Source: JAENVU01 sp963801105 (lineage in GTDB: Bacteria; Actinomycetota; Acidimicrobiia; IMCC26256; JAENVU01). Taken from it: a stretch of DNA of 64,000 nucleotides. Position 1 is the stretch's first letter, and each line of letters begins with the position of its first letter. The notes beneath the pieces were generated by a model. It was not told the origin of the DNA. It ran no database searches and saw only the letters and a program-made list of their open reading frames with translations. Positions 8,743 through 16,867 of the stretch are shown here, in pieces. The stretch is from the NCBI GenBank assembly GCA_963801105.1, contig CAWDDH010000003.1:3100001-3164000 (forward strand). Direction: 5' to 3'. Position numbers and translations under genes: made by a program.

Positions 8743-9549
8743 TCAGCCAACTGCCTCGGCTGGGGTCGGGCTCGTCGGTGGCTTCGGAAAGCCCCCGCCG
8801 TACGTCACCAGTCCCCCATCGATCGAGATAATCGATCCGATCATGTACCTCGCTGTGTCGGAAGCGACGTAGGCGATGCACTCAGCGACCTCCTCCGGCT
8901 CGGAGACGCCGATGCGGCTCATGATCGGACGCAGGACGTCGAAGTCCGCGTCCTCGGGGAGTCGGAACCCTTTGGTGAGTGGCGTGCGCATGCCGCCCGG
9001 CGCCACGCAGTTCACGCGCACACCCTGGTCCAGGTACTCGACCGCGAGCGCGCGGGTGAGGTTGATCACCCCGCCCTTGGAGGCGCAGTACGCCGCCGAG
9101 TACGGCTGACCCATCAACCCCGCGTTCGAAGCGATGTTGACGATGGTCCCACCGCCGTCGAGCAGGTACGGAAGGGTGAATCGGCACATCAGGAAGGTAC
9201 CGGTGAGGTTCACGCCGATGATGGATCCCCAGTGCTCGGGGGTCTCCTCGTGCGACTTGGCGAAGCCGCCGATCCCGGCCGAGTTCACGAGGATCCGGGG
9301 CCGGCCGAGGTCGGCGGCCACGGCCTCCACGCACGCCTGGACCGAGCCCGGGTCGCTCACGTCGCCGGCGTAGGCGCTCGCGGTACCGCCCGCTGCGGTC
9401 AGGTCGGCGGCGACCGTCTCGGCCGCCTCCGTCGCGACGTCGACGACCGCCACCTTCGCCCCCTCGGACGCGAACAGCGTGGCGGTGGCCCGCCCCAGGC
9501 CGGATCCGGCGCCGGTGACGATCGCGACTCGGTCGGTGAAACGCGCCAT
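8743..9549 (-). CDS. Short-chain dehydrogenase/reductase, first gene of operon
   Basis: 268 aa. TGAGSGLG cofactor motif, NSAGIG, IASNAG with the active-site Ser, YCASK Tyr/Lys pair, VNCVAPGGMRTPL, and GSIISIDGGLVTYGGG. A GAGGAG Shine-Dalgarno lies about 6 nt before the ATG, so this mRNA is led, unlike many neighbours. The upstream region carries a putative -10 (TAGATT on the minus strand, 9588-9593) overlapped by the palindrome at 9591-9605. This SDR heads a five-gene operon running down to 4702. Probable NAD-dependent oxidation of a hydroxyl on a CoA ester or alcohol. Confidence 0.9.
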   Translation of the reverse strand: MARFTDRVAIVTGAGSGLGRATATLFASEGAKVAVVDVATEAAETVAADLTAAGGTASAYAGDVSDPGSVQACVEAVAADLGRPRILVNSAGIGGFAKSHEETPEHWGSIIGVNLTGTFLMCRFTLPYLLDGGGTIVNIASNAGLMGQPYSAAYCASKGGVINLTRALAVEYLDQGVRVNCVAPGGMRTPLTKGFRLPEDADFDVLRPIMSRIGVSEPEEVAECIAYVASDTARYMIGSIISIDGGLVTYGGGFPKPPTSPTPAEAVG

Positions 9550-9590
9550 GGCGCAGGCTCCTCGTGCTCGGTGGTCGAAGGGCGCCGAAT

Positions 9591-9605
9591 CTAACGCCTC
9601 GTCAG
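9591..9605. promoter_or_regulatory. Palindromic operator candidate (CTRACGNNNCGTYAG family), site 1
   Basis: CTAACGCCTCGTCAG: 6-bp arms with one mismatched pair and a 3-bp centre. It overlaps the inferred -10 of the SDR-headed operon. The last 12 bases (ACGCCTCGTCAG) recur at 10156-10167, and a perfect version occurs at 27748-27762. Confidence 0.55.
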
Positions 9606-9675
9606 CGGACGTGATGCGCCGTGCAGGCGGGCGATTTCGCAGGTCACCATCGAGCGTCGCGCGCGATTGGGATGC

Positions 9676-9786
9676 TCAGTTGAACGACGAGTTCCGCTCC
9701 CTCAGCATCCCGGTCGGGTCCATGATCCACTCGGCGCCGCAGTCGGGAATCGTCATGCGGCGCTCGTCGCGCCAGGGTGCGATCAC
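9676..9786 (-). CDS. Possible 36-aa micro-ORF coupled to the barrel protein
   Basis: GTG at 9786 overlaps the stop of the upstream barrel-protein gene (ATGTGATC gives TGA and GTG sharing bases). It reads VIAPWRDERRMTIPDCG..., ends in RNSSFN, and stops at 9676. Codon use is less strongly GC3-rich than in neighbours. It has no recognisable domain; it could be a genuine small protein, the degraded tail of a lost gene, or chance. No other gene is seen in the rest of the 9550-9782 gap. Confidence 0.3.
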   Translation of the reverse strand: MIAPWRDERRMTIPDCGAEWIMDPTGMLRERNSSFN

Positions 9787-10079
9787 ATCGTGCGGTCGTC
9801 GACAACGTCCAAGTTGTAGAAGCTCGCGTCGCCTTCCGCGATCGAACGCATCCGGTCGGCAAACTCCCTCGTGAGCGGCAGATCGGAGTTCTTCATTGCA
9901 GACTCATAGGAATCGAAGAAGACGATCTGGAAACAGCGACCCGGCTCGTCCCGGGCCTCGCACAGAATCGATCGCCTCGCGGTCATCTCCGCAGCGATGC
10001 GGTCTCCGAACTCGTCCTCGAGCTTTCGGAATTCCTCGATCTTCGTGGTACGGAACTCGATCACTTGGATGAAGCTCAT
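9783..10079 (-). CDS. Small dimeric alpha/beta-barrel (antibiotic-monooxygenase-like) protein
   Basis: 98 aa from ATG at 10079, chosen because GGAGGGG lies 5 nt upstream and the product begins MSFIQVIEFRTTKIEEF, the first strand of a ferredoxin-like ABM fold. RCFQIVFFDSYESAMKNSDLPLTREFADRM fits the second half of the fold. Such proteins dimerise and include monooxygenases, dehydratases and heme-binding proteins; no catalytic residues can be assigned. Its upstream region holds the second copy of the ACGCCTCGTCAG element, shared with the divergent methyltransferase. Confidence 0.65.
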   Translation of the reverse strand: MSFIQVIEFRTTKIEEFRKLEDEFGDRIAAEMTARRSILCEARDEPGRCFQIVFFDSYESAMKNSDLPLTREFADRMRSIAEGDASFYNLDVVDDRTM

Positions 10080-10152
10080 GTTCGCCCCTCCGGCTGGTAC
10101 CCCCGATCGGGCAATGATCGCGCCGACGCTCCGCGCTGCCAATAGGGAGCAC

Positions 10153-10167
10153 GCAACGCCTCGTCAG
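10153..10167. promoter_or_regulatory. Operator candidate, site 2 (half-conserved)
   Basis: GCAACGCCTCGTCAG. The right 12 bases are identical to site 1 at 9594-9605; the outer left arm deviates. It lies in the divergent region between the barrel protein (start 10079) and the methyltransferase (start 10223). Confidence 0.4.
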
Positions 10168-10209
10168 CTCGGCGTCCGGCCCGTCCGGGGCGGGTCCCTG
10201 GCGTCCCGG

Positions 10210-10215
10210 TAGCCT
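10210..10215 (+). promoter_or_regulatory. Leaderless-type -10 box for methyltransferase gene
   Basis: TAGCCT, 7 nt before the ATG at 10223; no Shine-Dalgarno fits between them. Confidence 0.5.
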
Positions 10216-10222
10216 CGTCCGC

Positions 10223-11539
10223 ATGACGTTGCGTCACCAGGCAGGTCGGGTCGTGCGTCGGGTCCGGCGGGCGCTCGCCCCGGAACCGGCGCCGGCGCCG
10301 GTCACCACCATCGACGCCCGGACGCCGCTCACCGAGCCCGACGCCGTCGACGTGCGCAAGTTGCTCGAGCAGTACACCGTCGAGCAGCTGTCCGAGGCGG
10401 CCGACGAGTACTACCGCAAGAACATGGACGCGGTGGACTACTACTACTCCAAGCCCGTCGCGAGCATCGACGAGGCGCACGACCTGCTGATCTGCTTCGC
10501 GCAGGTGCTCGCCGGCGTCCGGCCGATCAAGGGCATGCGGGTGCTCGACTTCGGTGCGGGGACCGGCTGGACGAGCCGCATGCTGACCCAGCTCGGCTGC
10601 CAGGTGATCGTCTGCGATGTGTCCGCCGCCGCCCTCGATGTCGCGCGTGAGCTGTTCGTCCGCCAGCCCGTCGCCGGGGACCAGCCGGAGCCGGAGTTCC
10701 TCCTGTTCGACGGGCAGCGCCTGGATCTCCCCGACGCGAGCATCGACCGCATCTTCTGCATCGACGCGTTCCACCACGTGCCCAACCCGGCGCACGTCCT
10801 CGCCGAGATGGGACGGGTCCTGGCGCCCGGTGGCGTCGCCGGGTTCCAGGAGCCCGGGCCGAACCACTCCAAGACCGCGCAGAGCCAGTTCGAGATGAAG
10901 CAGTTCACGGTCATCGAGAACGACATCATCATGGGCGACATCGAGCGGTGGGCCCACGACGCGGGGTTCACCGACCTCGAGCTCGCGGTCTTCACGTCGG
11001 ACCCGTTCCACACGTCGATCACGGGCTATGACGACTTCCTCGCCGGCGGAATCACGCGCCAGCACCACTACGAGGTGATGCAACCGTTCGTGGAGCAGCG
11101 GCGCATCTTCTTCCTGTCCAAGGGCTCACGCGCCCAAGCCGACAGCCGGGAACGACGCGGGCTCGACGCCCGCCTCGAGATCCGGCTCGACGGCGACACC
11201 GCCCCGGCCGGTGGCACGCTCACCGGACACGCGGAAGCCACCAACACCGGCCCGACGCGGTGGCTGCCGTCCGCGGCGCCGGTGGGTCCGGTCCGTCTCG
11301 GCGTGCACCTGCTCGACGGCGACGGCATGTACCTCGATCGGGACTACGCCCGGATCGACCTGCCGGCCGGCCCGCCCGATGGGCGCCGCACCGGTGAGCG
11401 CGCGTCGTTCGACTTCACCATGCCCGCGCCGGCAACCCCCGGTGCATACCGCTTCGAGTTCGACCTCGTCGCGGAGCACGTCGCGTGGTTCGAGATGAAC
11501 GGCGTCCCGACGGTGACGATCCCGATCACCGTCACCTGA
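10223..11539 (+). CDS. SAM-dependent methyltransferase with C-terminal beta-sandwich domain
   Basis: 438 aa. Residues about 95-240 form a class I methyltransferase: MRVLDFGAGTGWTSRML (motif I), VIVCDVSAAALDVA (strand 2), IDRIFCIDAFHHVPNPAHVLAEMGRVLAPGG. Residues about 310-438 look like an all-beta domain (GTLTGHAEATNTGPTRW..., TPGAYRFEFDLVAEHVAWFEMNG), a pattern also found at the C-terminus of Wzt-type proteins and some sugar-modifying enzymes that bind glycans or glycolipids. The fusion suggests a glycan or glycolipid acceptor (inference). A CoA ligase follows 6 nt downstream. Confidence 0.8.
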   Translation: MTLRHQAGRVVRRVRRALAPEPAPAPVTTIDARTPLTEPDAVDVRKLLEQYTVEQLSEAADEYYRKNMDAVDYYYSKPVASIDEAHDLLICFAQVLAGVRPIKGMRVLDFGAGTGWTSRMLTQLGCQVIVCDVSAAALDVARELFVRQPVAGDQPEPEFLLFDGQRLDLPDASIDRIFCIDAFHHVPNPAHVLAEMGRVLAPGGVAGFQEPGPNHSKTAQSQFEMKQFTVIENDIIMGDIERWAHDAGFTDLELAVFTSDPFHTSITGYDDFLAGGITRQHHYEVMQPFVEQRRIFFLSKGSRAQADSRERRGLDARLEIRLDGDTAPAGGTLTGHAEATNTGPTRWLPSAAPVGPVRLGVHLLDGDGMYLDRDYARIDLPAGPPDGRRTGERASFDFTMPAPATPGAYRFEFDLVAEHVAWFEMNGVPTVTIPITVT

Positions 11540-11545
11540 GCGGGG

Positions 11546-13054
11546 ATGGCCGAACCCACCGACACGGCGGCGCTCCTGCGGCGTGCTGCCCACACGCACC
11601 CCGAGCGTGAGGCCTACGTGCACGGCGAGAAGCGCGCGACGTACGCGTGGCTCGACCGCGTCGCCGACGGCTTCGGCGCCACCCTGATCCGCGAGGGCGT
11701 GCGCCCCGGCGATGTCGTCTGTCTCATGCTGCCGTCCTCGATCAAGTTCGCCGCGTGCTACCTCGGCGCCCTTCGCGCGGGTGCGATCACGTCCGCGATC
11801 AACGGCCGCCTCGGCGCCGCGGAGCAGCGCAGCATCCTCGAGCGGACGCGCCCGGTCGTCACGGTCGTGGGCGACGGCGCCCGGGTGGCCGCCGGCGCCC
11901 CGGTCGGGACCATCATCCCGGTCACCGAGCTGAAGGACGCGTTCGCCACCCCGCCACTGCGTGACACCGACCTCCCCGCGATCGCGGCGACCGATCCCGC
12001 GTGCATCGTCTGGACCAGCGGCACGACGGGCGCCCCCAAGGGTGCCGTGTACGACCACGCGCGCATGCGCGCGATCAGCGCGAACATCGGCCAGTTGACC
12101 GAGCCCGGCGACCGCCGGCTCGTCGTCCTGCCGTTCCCGCACGTCGGGTACATGACCCGGATGTGGGACGAGCTCGCGAACGGAACGACCATCGTGATCG
12201 CGGGCGAGCCGTGGTCCGCCGCCGAGACCCTCCGCCTGATCCGCGACGAGCGCATCACCATGGGTACCGGCGTACCGACCCAGTGGGAGCTCGTGCTCGC
12301 GCACCCCGACCTCGCCGCGACGGACTTCTCGCGCCTGCGGGTCTGCGGCATCGGCGGCGCGGCGATCGCACCCGAGCTCGTACGCCGGATGCGCGAGACC
12401 CTCGGCTGCCCGGTGATCACCCGCTACACGAGCACCGAGGCCGGAGTCACGACGAGCACCCTGGTAGGCGATCCCGATGACGTGATCGCCACCACGGTCG
12501 GCCGCCCCGCCCCCGACGTCGAGCTGCGGATCGTCGACCCGACCGGCCCGGGTGCGACCCTCCCCGACGGCGAGGTCGGCGAGATCGTCTGCCGCTCCCC
12601 CGCCATGATGCGCGGCTACTGGCAGGACCCCGAGACGACCGCCGCGACCGTCGACCCCGACGGTTGGCTGCACACCGGCGACCTCGGCACCGTCGGCGCC
12701 GACGGCAACCTGCGCATCGTCGGGCGGCTCAAGGAGATGTACATCCGGGGCGGCTACAACGTGTACCCGGCTGAGGTCGAAGCCGCGCTGGCCGAGTCGC
12801 CCGCGGTCGCCCGGGCCGCGGTCCTCGGCTACCCCGACGCGCTGCTCGGCGAACGCGGGGCCGCGTTCGTCGTCCCCGCCGATCCCGAACGGCCCCCGAC
12901 CCTCCCCGAGATCGTGGACTGGTGCCGGACCCGGATCGCGGACTACAAGGCACCGGAGCGGTTGATCGTCGTCGAGGACCTGCCGCTCAACGCGACGAAC
13001 AAGGTCGACAAGGTCGCGCTGGCCCACCAGCTGACCACCGAGCACGGGGAGTGA
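11546..13054 (+). CDS. AMP-forming acyl-CoA synthetase (bile-acid/fatty-acid CoA ligase-like)
   Basis: 502 aa, ATG 6 nt after the methyltransferase stop. VWTSGTTGAPKGAVYDH is the P-loop, YTSTEAG replaces the usual YG-x-TE, then DGWLHTGDLG, GRLKEMYIRGGYNVYPAEVE hinge, and NATNKVDK where the catalytic Lys is expected. It is shorter than many FadDs. The substrate is unknown; operon partners are a methyltransferase and a duplicated barrel protein. Confidence 0.88.
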   Translation: MAEPTDTAALLRRAAHTHPEREAYVHGEKRATYAWLDRVADGFGATLIREGVRPGDVVCLMLPSSIKFAACYLGALRAGAITSAINGRLGAAEQRSILERTRPVVTVVGDGARVAAGAPVGTIIPVTELKDAFATPPLRDTDLPAIAATDPACIVWTSGTTGAPKGAVYDHARMRAISANIGQLTEPGDRRLVVLPFPHVGYMTRMWDELANGTTIVIAGEPWSAAETLRLIRDERITMGTGVPTQWELVLAHPDLAATDFSRLRVCGIGGAAIAPELVRRMRETLGCPVITRYTSTEAGVTTSTLVGDPDDVIATTVGRPAPDVELRIVDPTGPGATLPDGEVGEIVCRSPAMMRGYWQDPETTAATVDPDGWLHTGDLGTVGADGNLRIVGRLKEMYIRGGYNVYPAEVEAALAESPAVARAAVLGYPDALLGERGAAFVVPADPERPPTLPEIVDWCRTRIADYKAPERLIVVEDLPLNATNKVDKVALAHQLTTEHGE

Positions 13055-13062
13055 CCCACACG

Positions 13063-13857
13063 ATGGCGATCCAAGAAGTCGGTTCCGGCGACACCCGCGT
13101 CAAGCCGATCAAGCTGGGGGGCGCGCTGATCACGATCGTCGAGCCTCACCCGGGCCACGAGGTCCAGTACAACCGCTGGTACGAGCGTGACCACTTCTAC
13201 GCCGGGTGCATGATCGGCGCCTGGACGATCAGCGGCACCCGCTACGTCGCGACCCGCGACCACAAGGCGGTCCGCTTCCCGGCCGACACCACCGCGGTGC
13301 CGGACCTCGCGAAGGGCTCCTACGTCGCGATCTACTGGGTGCTCGCCGGAAAGTTCGGCGAGTGGATCCAGTGGGGCACGAACCAGGTCAACTGGCTGCA
13401 CGACAACGACCGGATGTTCGAGGACCGGGACCACGTCCACACGGCGATGTACAAGTTCAAGGGCGAGGCCCACGCCGACGACGACGGCGTGCCGGTGGAA
13501 CTGGCGCTCGACCGGGGCTATCCGGGACTGGTCGTGATGATGGTCGAACCACCCGACGGCTCGGACGCGAAGTCCCTCGTCGAGTGGATCACGGCCCGTC
13601 CGACCGGCCCGGCCGATCAGGTGAGCGCCTTCACGTCGGTCCCGCTCCTCGCGGACGCACCGAAGGACGTGCCGCTCACCCCCGAGACCGAGCGGGTGAC
13701 CCTCTTGTGGTGGAGCGAGCGCGATCCGCTCGAGGACTGGGCGGCGCACGAGGAGTTCGCTTCGGCCGTCGCGGCCGAGGGTGGCCGCGTGGTCTACGCC
13801 GCGCCCTTCATCAAGACGATCCCGGGAACCGACACCTACACCGATCAGCTCTGGTAG
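13063..13857 (+). CDS. Uncharacterised protein with two ferredoxin-like (EthD/ABM-like) halves
   Basis: 264 aa from ATG at 13063; a GTG at 13051 overlaps the previous stop (GTGA) and is a possible alternative start. Two halves look related: ALITIVEPHPGHEVQYNRWYERDHFYAGCM near the N-terminus and LVVMMVEPPDGSDAKSLVEWI at mid-protein, each followed by an alpha/beta pattern ending in PFIKTIPGT at the C-terminus. The RWYERDHF segment resembles dimeric alpha/beta-barrel EthD-type proteins. No function can be assigned. It is third in the operon with a CoA ligase, so it may act on a CoA ester or hydrophobic acid. Confidence 0.6.
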   Translation: MAIQEVGSGDTRVKPIKLGGALITIVEPHPGHEVQYNRWYERDHFYAGCMIGAWTISGTRYVATRDHKAVRFPADTTAVPDLAKGSYVAIYWVLAGKFGEWIQWGTNQVNWLHDNDRMFEDRDHVHTAMYKFKGEAHADDDGVPVELALDRGYPGLVVMMVEPPDGSDAKSLVEWITARPTGPADQVSAFTSVPLLADAPKDVPLTPETERVTLLWWSERDPLEDWAAHEEFASAVAAEGGRVVYAAPFIKTIPGTDTYTDQLW

Positions 13858-13861
13858 CCGG

Positions 13862-14527
13862 TCACGCCGGCGTGCCGGCATCGCGCGCACCGTCGAGCGT
13901 CGCCTGCAGGTGGGCCCGGAGGAACGCGACCGCATCGTCGATCCGGCCCGCGACCGCGTGGTCGCACAGCGTGCGGTGCTCTGCGATCACGTCGTGGTGT
14001 CCGCGGGGCGCGCCGATCGCGAGCACCTGGAACCGCTGCGAGTGCTCGGCCAGCCCGTCGATGAGCGCGAGCATGCGCTCGTTCGGCGCGCGCGACACCA
14101 ACGCGGCGTGGAACTCGCGGTGAGCGGCGAGGATCGCGGCGAAGGCCGCCCGTCCGCGCAGCGCCTGCTCGTACGCCGCACACGCCGCGGTGATCTCGCT
14201 GCGCTGGGCGTCGTCGGCCCGGGCGAGCGACTCGCGCAGCGCGACCGGCTCGAGCAGCAGGCGCAGCTCGTAGACCTCCTCGACGTCGCGGATCGTGGCG
14301 TCGGCCACCCGGGCGCCGCGCTGGGGCCGCAGCTCGACGAACCCCACGCCCGCGAGCCGCTGGAGCGCCTCGCGCACCGGAGTCGGGCTGACCTGCCAGC
14401 GCTGGGCCAGCTCCTCCGCGCGCAGCGGCGTGCCCGGCGCGAGCTCGCCCTCGAGGATCGCGTCGCGCAGGCGGTCGTCGACCCACTGCGTCCGTGTCCC
14501 CGGTGCCCGGGTGCTGGTTGACGGCAT
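13862..14527 (-). CDS. GntR-family transcriptional regulator (FCD subfamily)
   Basis: 221 aa from ATG at 14527 (MPSTSTRAPG...); earlier in-frame starts would read through the AT-rich promoter. Winged-helix N-terminus: WVDDRLRDAILEGELAPGTPLRAEELAQRWQVSPTPVREALQRLAGVGFVELRPQRGARV. The all-helical FCD effector domain follows, with EVYELRLLLEP and HREFHAALV and candidate metal/ligand His residues. FCD regulators usually repress neighbouring catabolic genes until a carboxylate ligand binds. It is divergent from the FAH/dioxygenase/hydroxylase operon, the likely target. Confidence 0.9.
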   Translation of the reverse strand: MPSTSTRAPGTRTQWVDDRLRDAILEGELAPGTPLRAEELAQRWQVSPTPVREALQRLAGVGFVELRPQRGARVADATIRDVEEVYELRLLLEPVALRESLARADDAQRSEITAACAAYEQALRGRAAFAAILAAHREFHAALVSRAPNERMLALIDGLAEHSQRFQVLAIGAPRGHHDVIAEHRTLCDHAVAGRIDDAVAFLRAHLQATLDGARDAGTPA

Positions 14528-14534
14528 CGCCGAT

Positions 14535-14540
14535 ATTTTA
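14535..14540 (-). promoter_or_regulatory. AT-rich divergent promoter; leaderless-type -10 for gntR
   Basis: On the minus strand TAAAAT lies 7 nt before the gntR ATG, with TTGCAG 17 bp upstream as a possible -35. The surrounding ATATTTTATAGATTT stretch (14533-14547) is strikingly AT-rich for this genome and is the probable RNA-polymerase/GntR contact region for both divergent units. Confidence 0.55.
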
Positions 14541-14617
14541 TAGATTTCTTGGAGACCCTGCAACCACCCGTGCACTCACCCCGGCAAGCGCCGCGGCACC
14601 TGACGTTCGGAGTCCCC

Positions 14618-15472
14618 ATGCGCGTCGCCCGATTCCACCACCACGGCGCCACCGCCACCGGCGCCCTGGCCCCCGGAGCCGACGTGGTCGCCGACCTCGG
14701 TGACGCCGATCCCATCGCGCTGCTCGGCGCCGGGCCCGATGCCGTGCGGGCCGCGGCCGACGGTGCGTCCCGCTCCCTCCCCCTCGCCGACGTCGTGCTG
14801 GCGGCCCCGATCCCCCGGCCGCCGAAGTTCCTGGCCATCGGTCTCAACTACGCCGACCACTGCGCCGAGGCCGGCCTGCCCGCGCCCGACTTCCCGGTCT
14901 TCTTCAACAAGCAGACCACCTGCGTGGTCGGACCCGGCGACGCCGTCCACGTCCCGCGCGCGTCGAGCCTCGTGGACTACGAGTGCGAGCTCGGCATCGT
15001 CATCGGACGCCGGTGCCGCCACGTGCCCGCCGACCGGGCGCTCGAGGTCGTCGCCGGCTACACCGTCGTCAACGACGTGACGGTGCGCGACTGGCAGCTG
15101 CGTGCGCCCACGATGACCATCGGCAAGAGCTTCGACACGCACGGACCGATCGGTCCCTGGGTGGTCACCGCGGACGAGATCCCCGACCCGCAGGCGCTCG
15201 GCCTGCGGACCTGGGTCAACGGCGAGCTGCTCCAGGACGCGTCCACCTCCGGGATGATCTTCAGCGCGGCCCGCCAGATCGAGACCCTGTCGACCGCGTT
15301 CACGCTCGAGCCCGGCGACATCATCGCCACCGGCACGCCCGCGGGTGTGGGCATGCTCCGCCACCCGCCCCGCTGGCTGGTACCCGGCGACAGCGTCGCG
15401 GTCGAGGTCGACGGCATCGGCCGGTTGGAGAACCCCGTGATCGCCGAGCCGGACGACACCGCCTGCATGTGA
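14618..15472 (+). CDS. Fumarylacetoacetate hydrolase family protein
   Basis: 284 aa from ATG at 14618 (MRVARFHHHG...). The FAH catalytic domain begins near residue 70: PPKFLAIGLNYADHCAEAG, metal-binding DYECELGIVIG (ExE) with the later Asp in YTVVNDVTVRDWQ, GKSFDTHGPIGPWVV, and ATGTPAGVG. Family members hydrolyse or isomerise 2-oxo-dienoates from aromatic meta-cleavage or tyrosine breakdown. As first gene before a VOC dioxygenase-like protein and an FAD hydroxylase, it fits the ring-fission product hydrolase/isomerase of that route. Confidence 0.9.
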   Translation: MRVARFHHHGATATGALAPGADVVADLGDADPIALLGAGPDAVRAAADGASRSLPLADVVLAAPIPRPPKFLAIGLNYADHCAEAGLPAPDFPVFFNKQTTCVVGPGDAVHVPRASSLVDYECELGIVIGRRCRHVPADRALEVVAGYTVVNDVTVRDWQLRAPTMTIGKSFDTHGPIGPWVVTADEIPDPQALGLRTWVNGELLQDASTSGMIFSAARQIETLSTAFTLEPGDIIATGTPAGVGMLRHPPRWLVPGDSVAVEVDGIGRLENPVIAEPDDTACM

Positions 15473-15482
15473 AGGAGACCCC

Positions 15483-16385
15483 ATGGCCCTGCACCGACTG
15501 ACCCACGTGACGCTCGCGGCGCCCGACCCCGTGGCGGCCTCCGACTTCTACACCGAGTTCGGCCTGATCCCCACCGGCGAGGGACGGTTCGCGTCGAGCG
15601 ACGGCGGCGAGCAGCTCCGGCTCGTCGAGGACGCTCACCGTCGCGTCCTCGAGATCGGGCTCGGAGTGGAATCCGACGACGACCTCGACGGCCTGCAGGA
15701 GCAGCTCCGGGCGTGCGGGTTCGCCGCGGACCGCGACACCGACGGACTCCGGACCCGCGATGCACCGACCGGTGCGAGCGTGCTCGTCACCGTCGCACCA
15801 CGGATCACGAGCGCTCCGAAACCGGCGCCGGCCGTCAATCGACCGGGGGCGCCGGCCCGACCCGACCATCGGGCCGAGCCGATCGACCGTGAGGGCCCGG
15901 TGCGGCCCCGCAAGCTCGGCCACGTGGTGATCGGCTCGCCCGACCACGTCACCACCCAGCGCCTGTTCACCGAGGGCCTCGGGTTCGCGGTCAGCGACGA
16001 CATCCCCGGCGTCGCCGCGTTCCTCCGCTGCTCGACCGACCATCACAACGTCCTGGTGCAGGACGCACCGGTCACCTACGTCCACCACACCTCATGGCAA
16101 GTCGACGACGTCGACGAGATCGGGCGCGGCGCGCGCCATCTCCTCGACGGAGACCCGCAGCGTCACGTCTGGGGGCTCGGCCGCCACTACCTCGGGTCCA
16201 ACTTCTTCTGGTACCTGCGGGATCCGGCCGGGACCTTCGCCGAGTACTCCGCCGACCTCGACCTCATCGAGGACCCGGCGGCGTGGACACCGCGGTCGAT
16301 GACCGACAGCCGGGCGCTCTACGCGTGGGGCCCGCCCCCACCGATCGAGTTCATCGCGCCCGGGGACCTGGGAGCGCTCGCGTGA
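15483..16385 (+). CDS. VOC-fold extradiol dioxygenase-like protein
   Basis: 300 aa with AAGGAGA 5 nt before the ATG. Two VOC modules: residues about 4-105 (LTHVTLAAPDPVAASDFYTEFGL) and about 140-280. The C-terminal module retains the 2-His-1-Glu iron set of type I extradiol enzymes: LGHVVIGS, VHHTSWQV, and FAEYSADL, with GRHYLGSNFFWYLRDPAG before the Glu. This is the arrangement of BphC/HsaC-type catechol dioxygenases. Ring cleavage fits the flanking FAH hydrolase and FAD hydroxylase. The exact catechol is unknown. Confidence 0.82.
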   Translation: MALHRLTHVTLAAPDPVAASDFYTEFGLIPTGEGRFASSDGGEQLRLVEDAHRRVLEIGLGVESDDDLDGLQEQLRACGFAADRDTDGLRTRDAPTGASVLVTVAPRITSAPKPAPAVNRPGAPARPDHRAEPIDREGPVRPRKLGHVVIGSPDHVTTQRLFTEGLGFAVSDDIPGVAAFLRCSTDHHNVLVQDAPVTYVHHTSWQVDDVDEIGRGARHLLDGDPQRHVWGLGRHYLGSNFFWYLRDPAGTFAEYSADLDLIEDPAAWTPRSMTDSRALYAWGPPPPIEFIAPGDLGALA

Positions 16386-16867
16386 CCCCCGAGGAGCGTC
16401 GCGGCTTTGTCCGGGACCACCGCACCGCGGTGTTCGGGTACGGCCGCGCCACGGACGGTCCCGCGATGTCGATCGTGTACTACGTGATGGACGGCGACGA
16501 CCTGCTGGTGTCGACGATGGGCGGGCGGGCCAAGGCCCGGGCCGTCGCCCGCAATCCCAAGGTCTCGCTCTGCGTGCTGGACGAGCAGTGGCCGCCGACG
16601 TACCTCCAGGTGTACTGCGACGCGCGGGTGGAGGTCGACCGCGAGGCCACCGTGGAGCTGATGATGCGGATCGCCGCGGTGATGGCCGGCCACGACCTCG
16701 ACGAGTCGGTCCGTCCGATCGTGGCCGAGGGCGCCGAGCGCGAGGGTCGCGTCGTGCTGCGGTGCACGCCGTACGCCACGTTCGAGACCCCGCCCAAGCA
16801 CGTCGAGAGCGAGGCCGATGTCAACGAGGGTCTGCTCCACTCGACGAGCGCCTCGATCCCGTGGTGA
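16382..16867 (+). CDS. Pyridoxamine-5'-phosphate-oxidase-fold (PPOX/FDOR) protein
   Basis: 161 aa; GTG overlaps the dioxygenase stop by 4 nt (GTGA). Split beta-barrel features: MSIVYYVMDGDDLLVSTMGGRAKARAVARNPKVSLCVLDEQWPPTYLQVYCDARV. This short PPOX type in F420-containing actinobacteria often uses F420 or flavin to reduce unsaturated substrates. Overlap on both sides (next gene also GTGA) indicates tight translational coupling with the dioxygenase and hydroxylase, suggesting a redox step in the same route or a flavin supply. Confidence 0.78.
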   Translation: MTPEERRGFVRDHRTAVFGYGRATDGPAMSIVYYVMDGDDLLVSTMGGRAKARAVARNPKVSLCVLDEQWPPTYLQVYCDARVEVDREATVELMMRIAAVMAGHDLDESVRPIVAEGAEREGRVVLRCTPYATFETPPKHVESEADVNEGLLHSTSASIPW

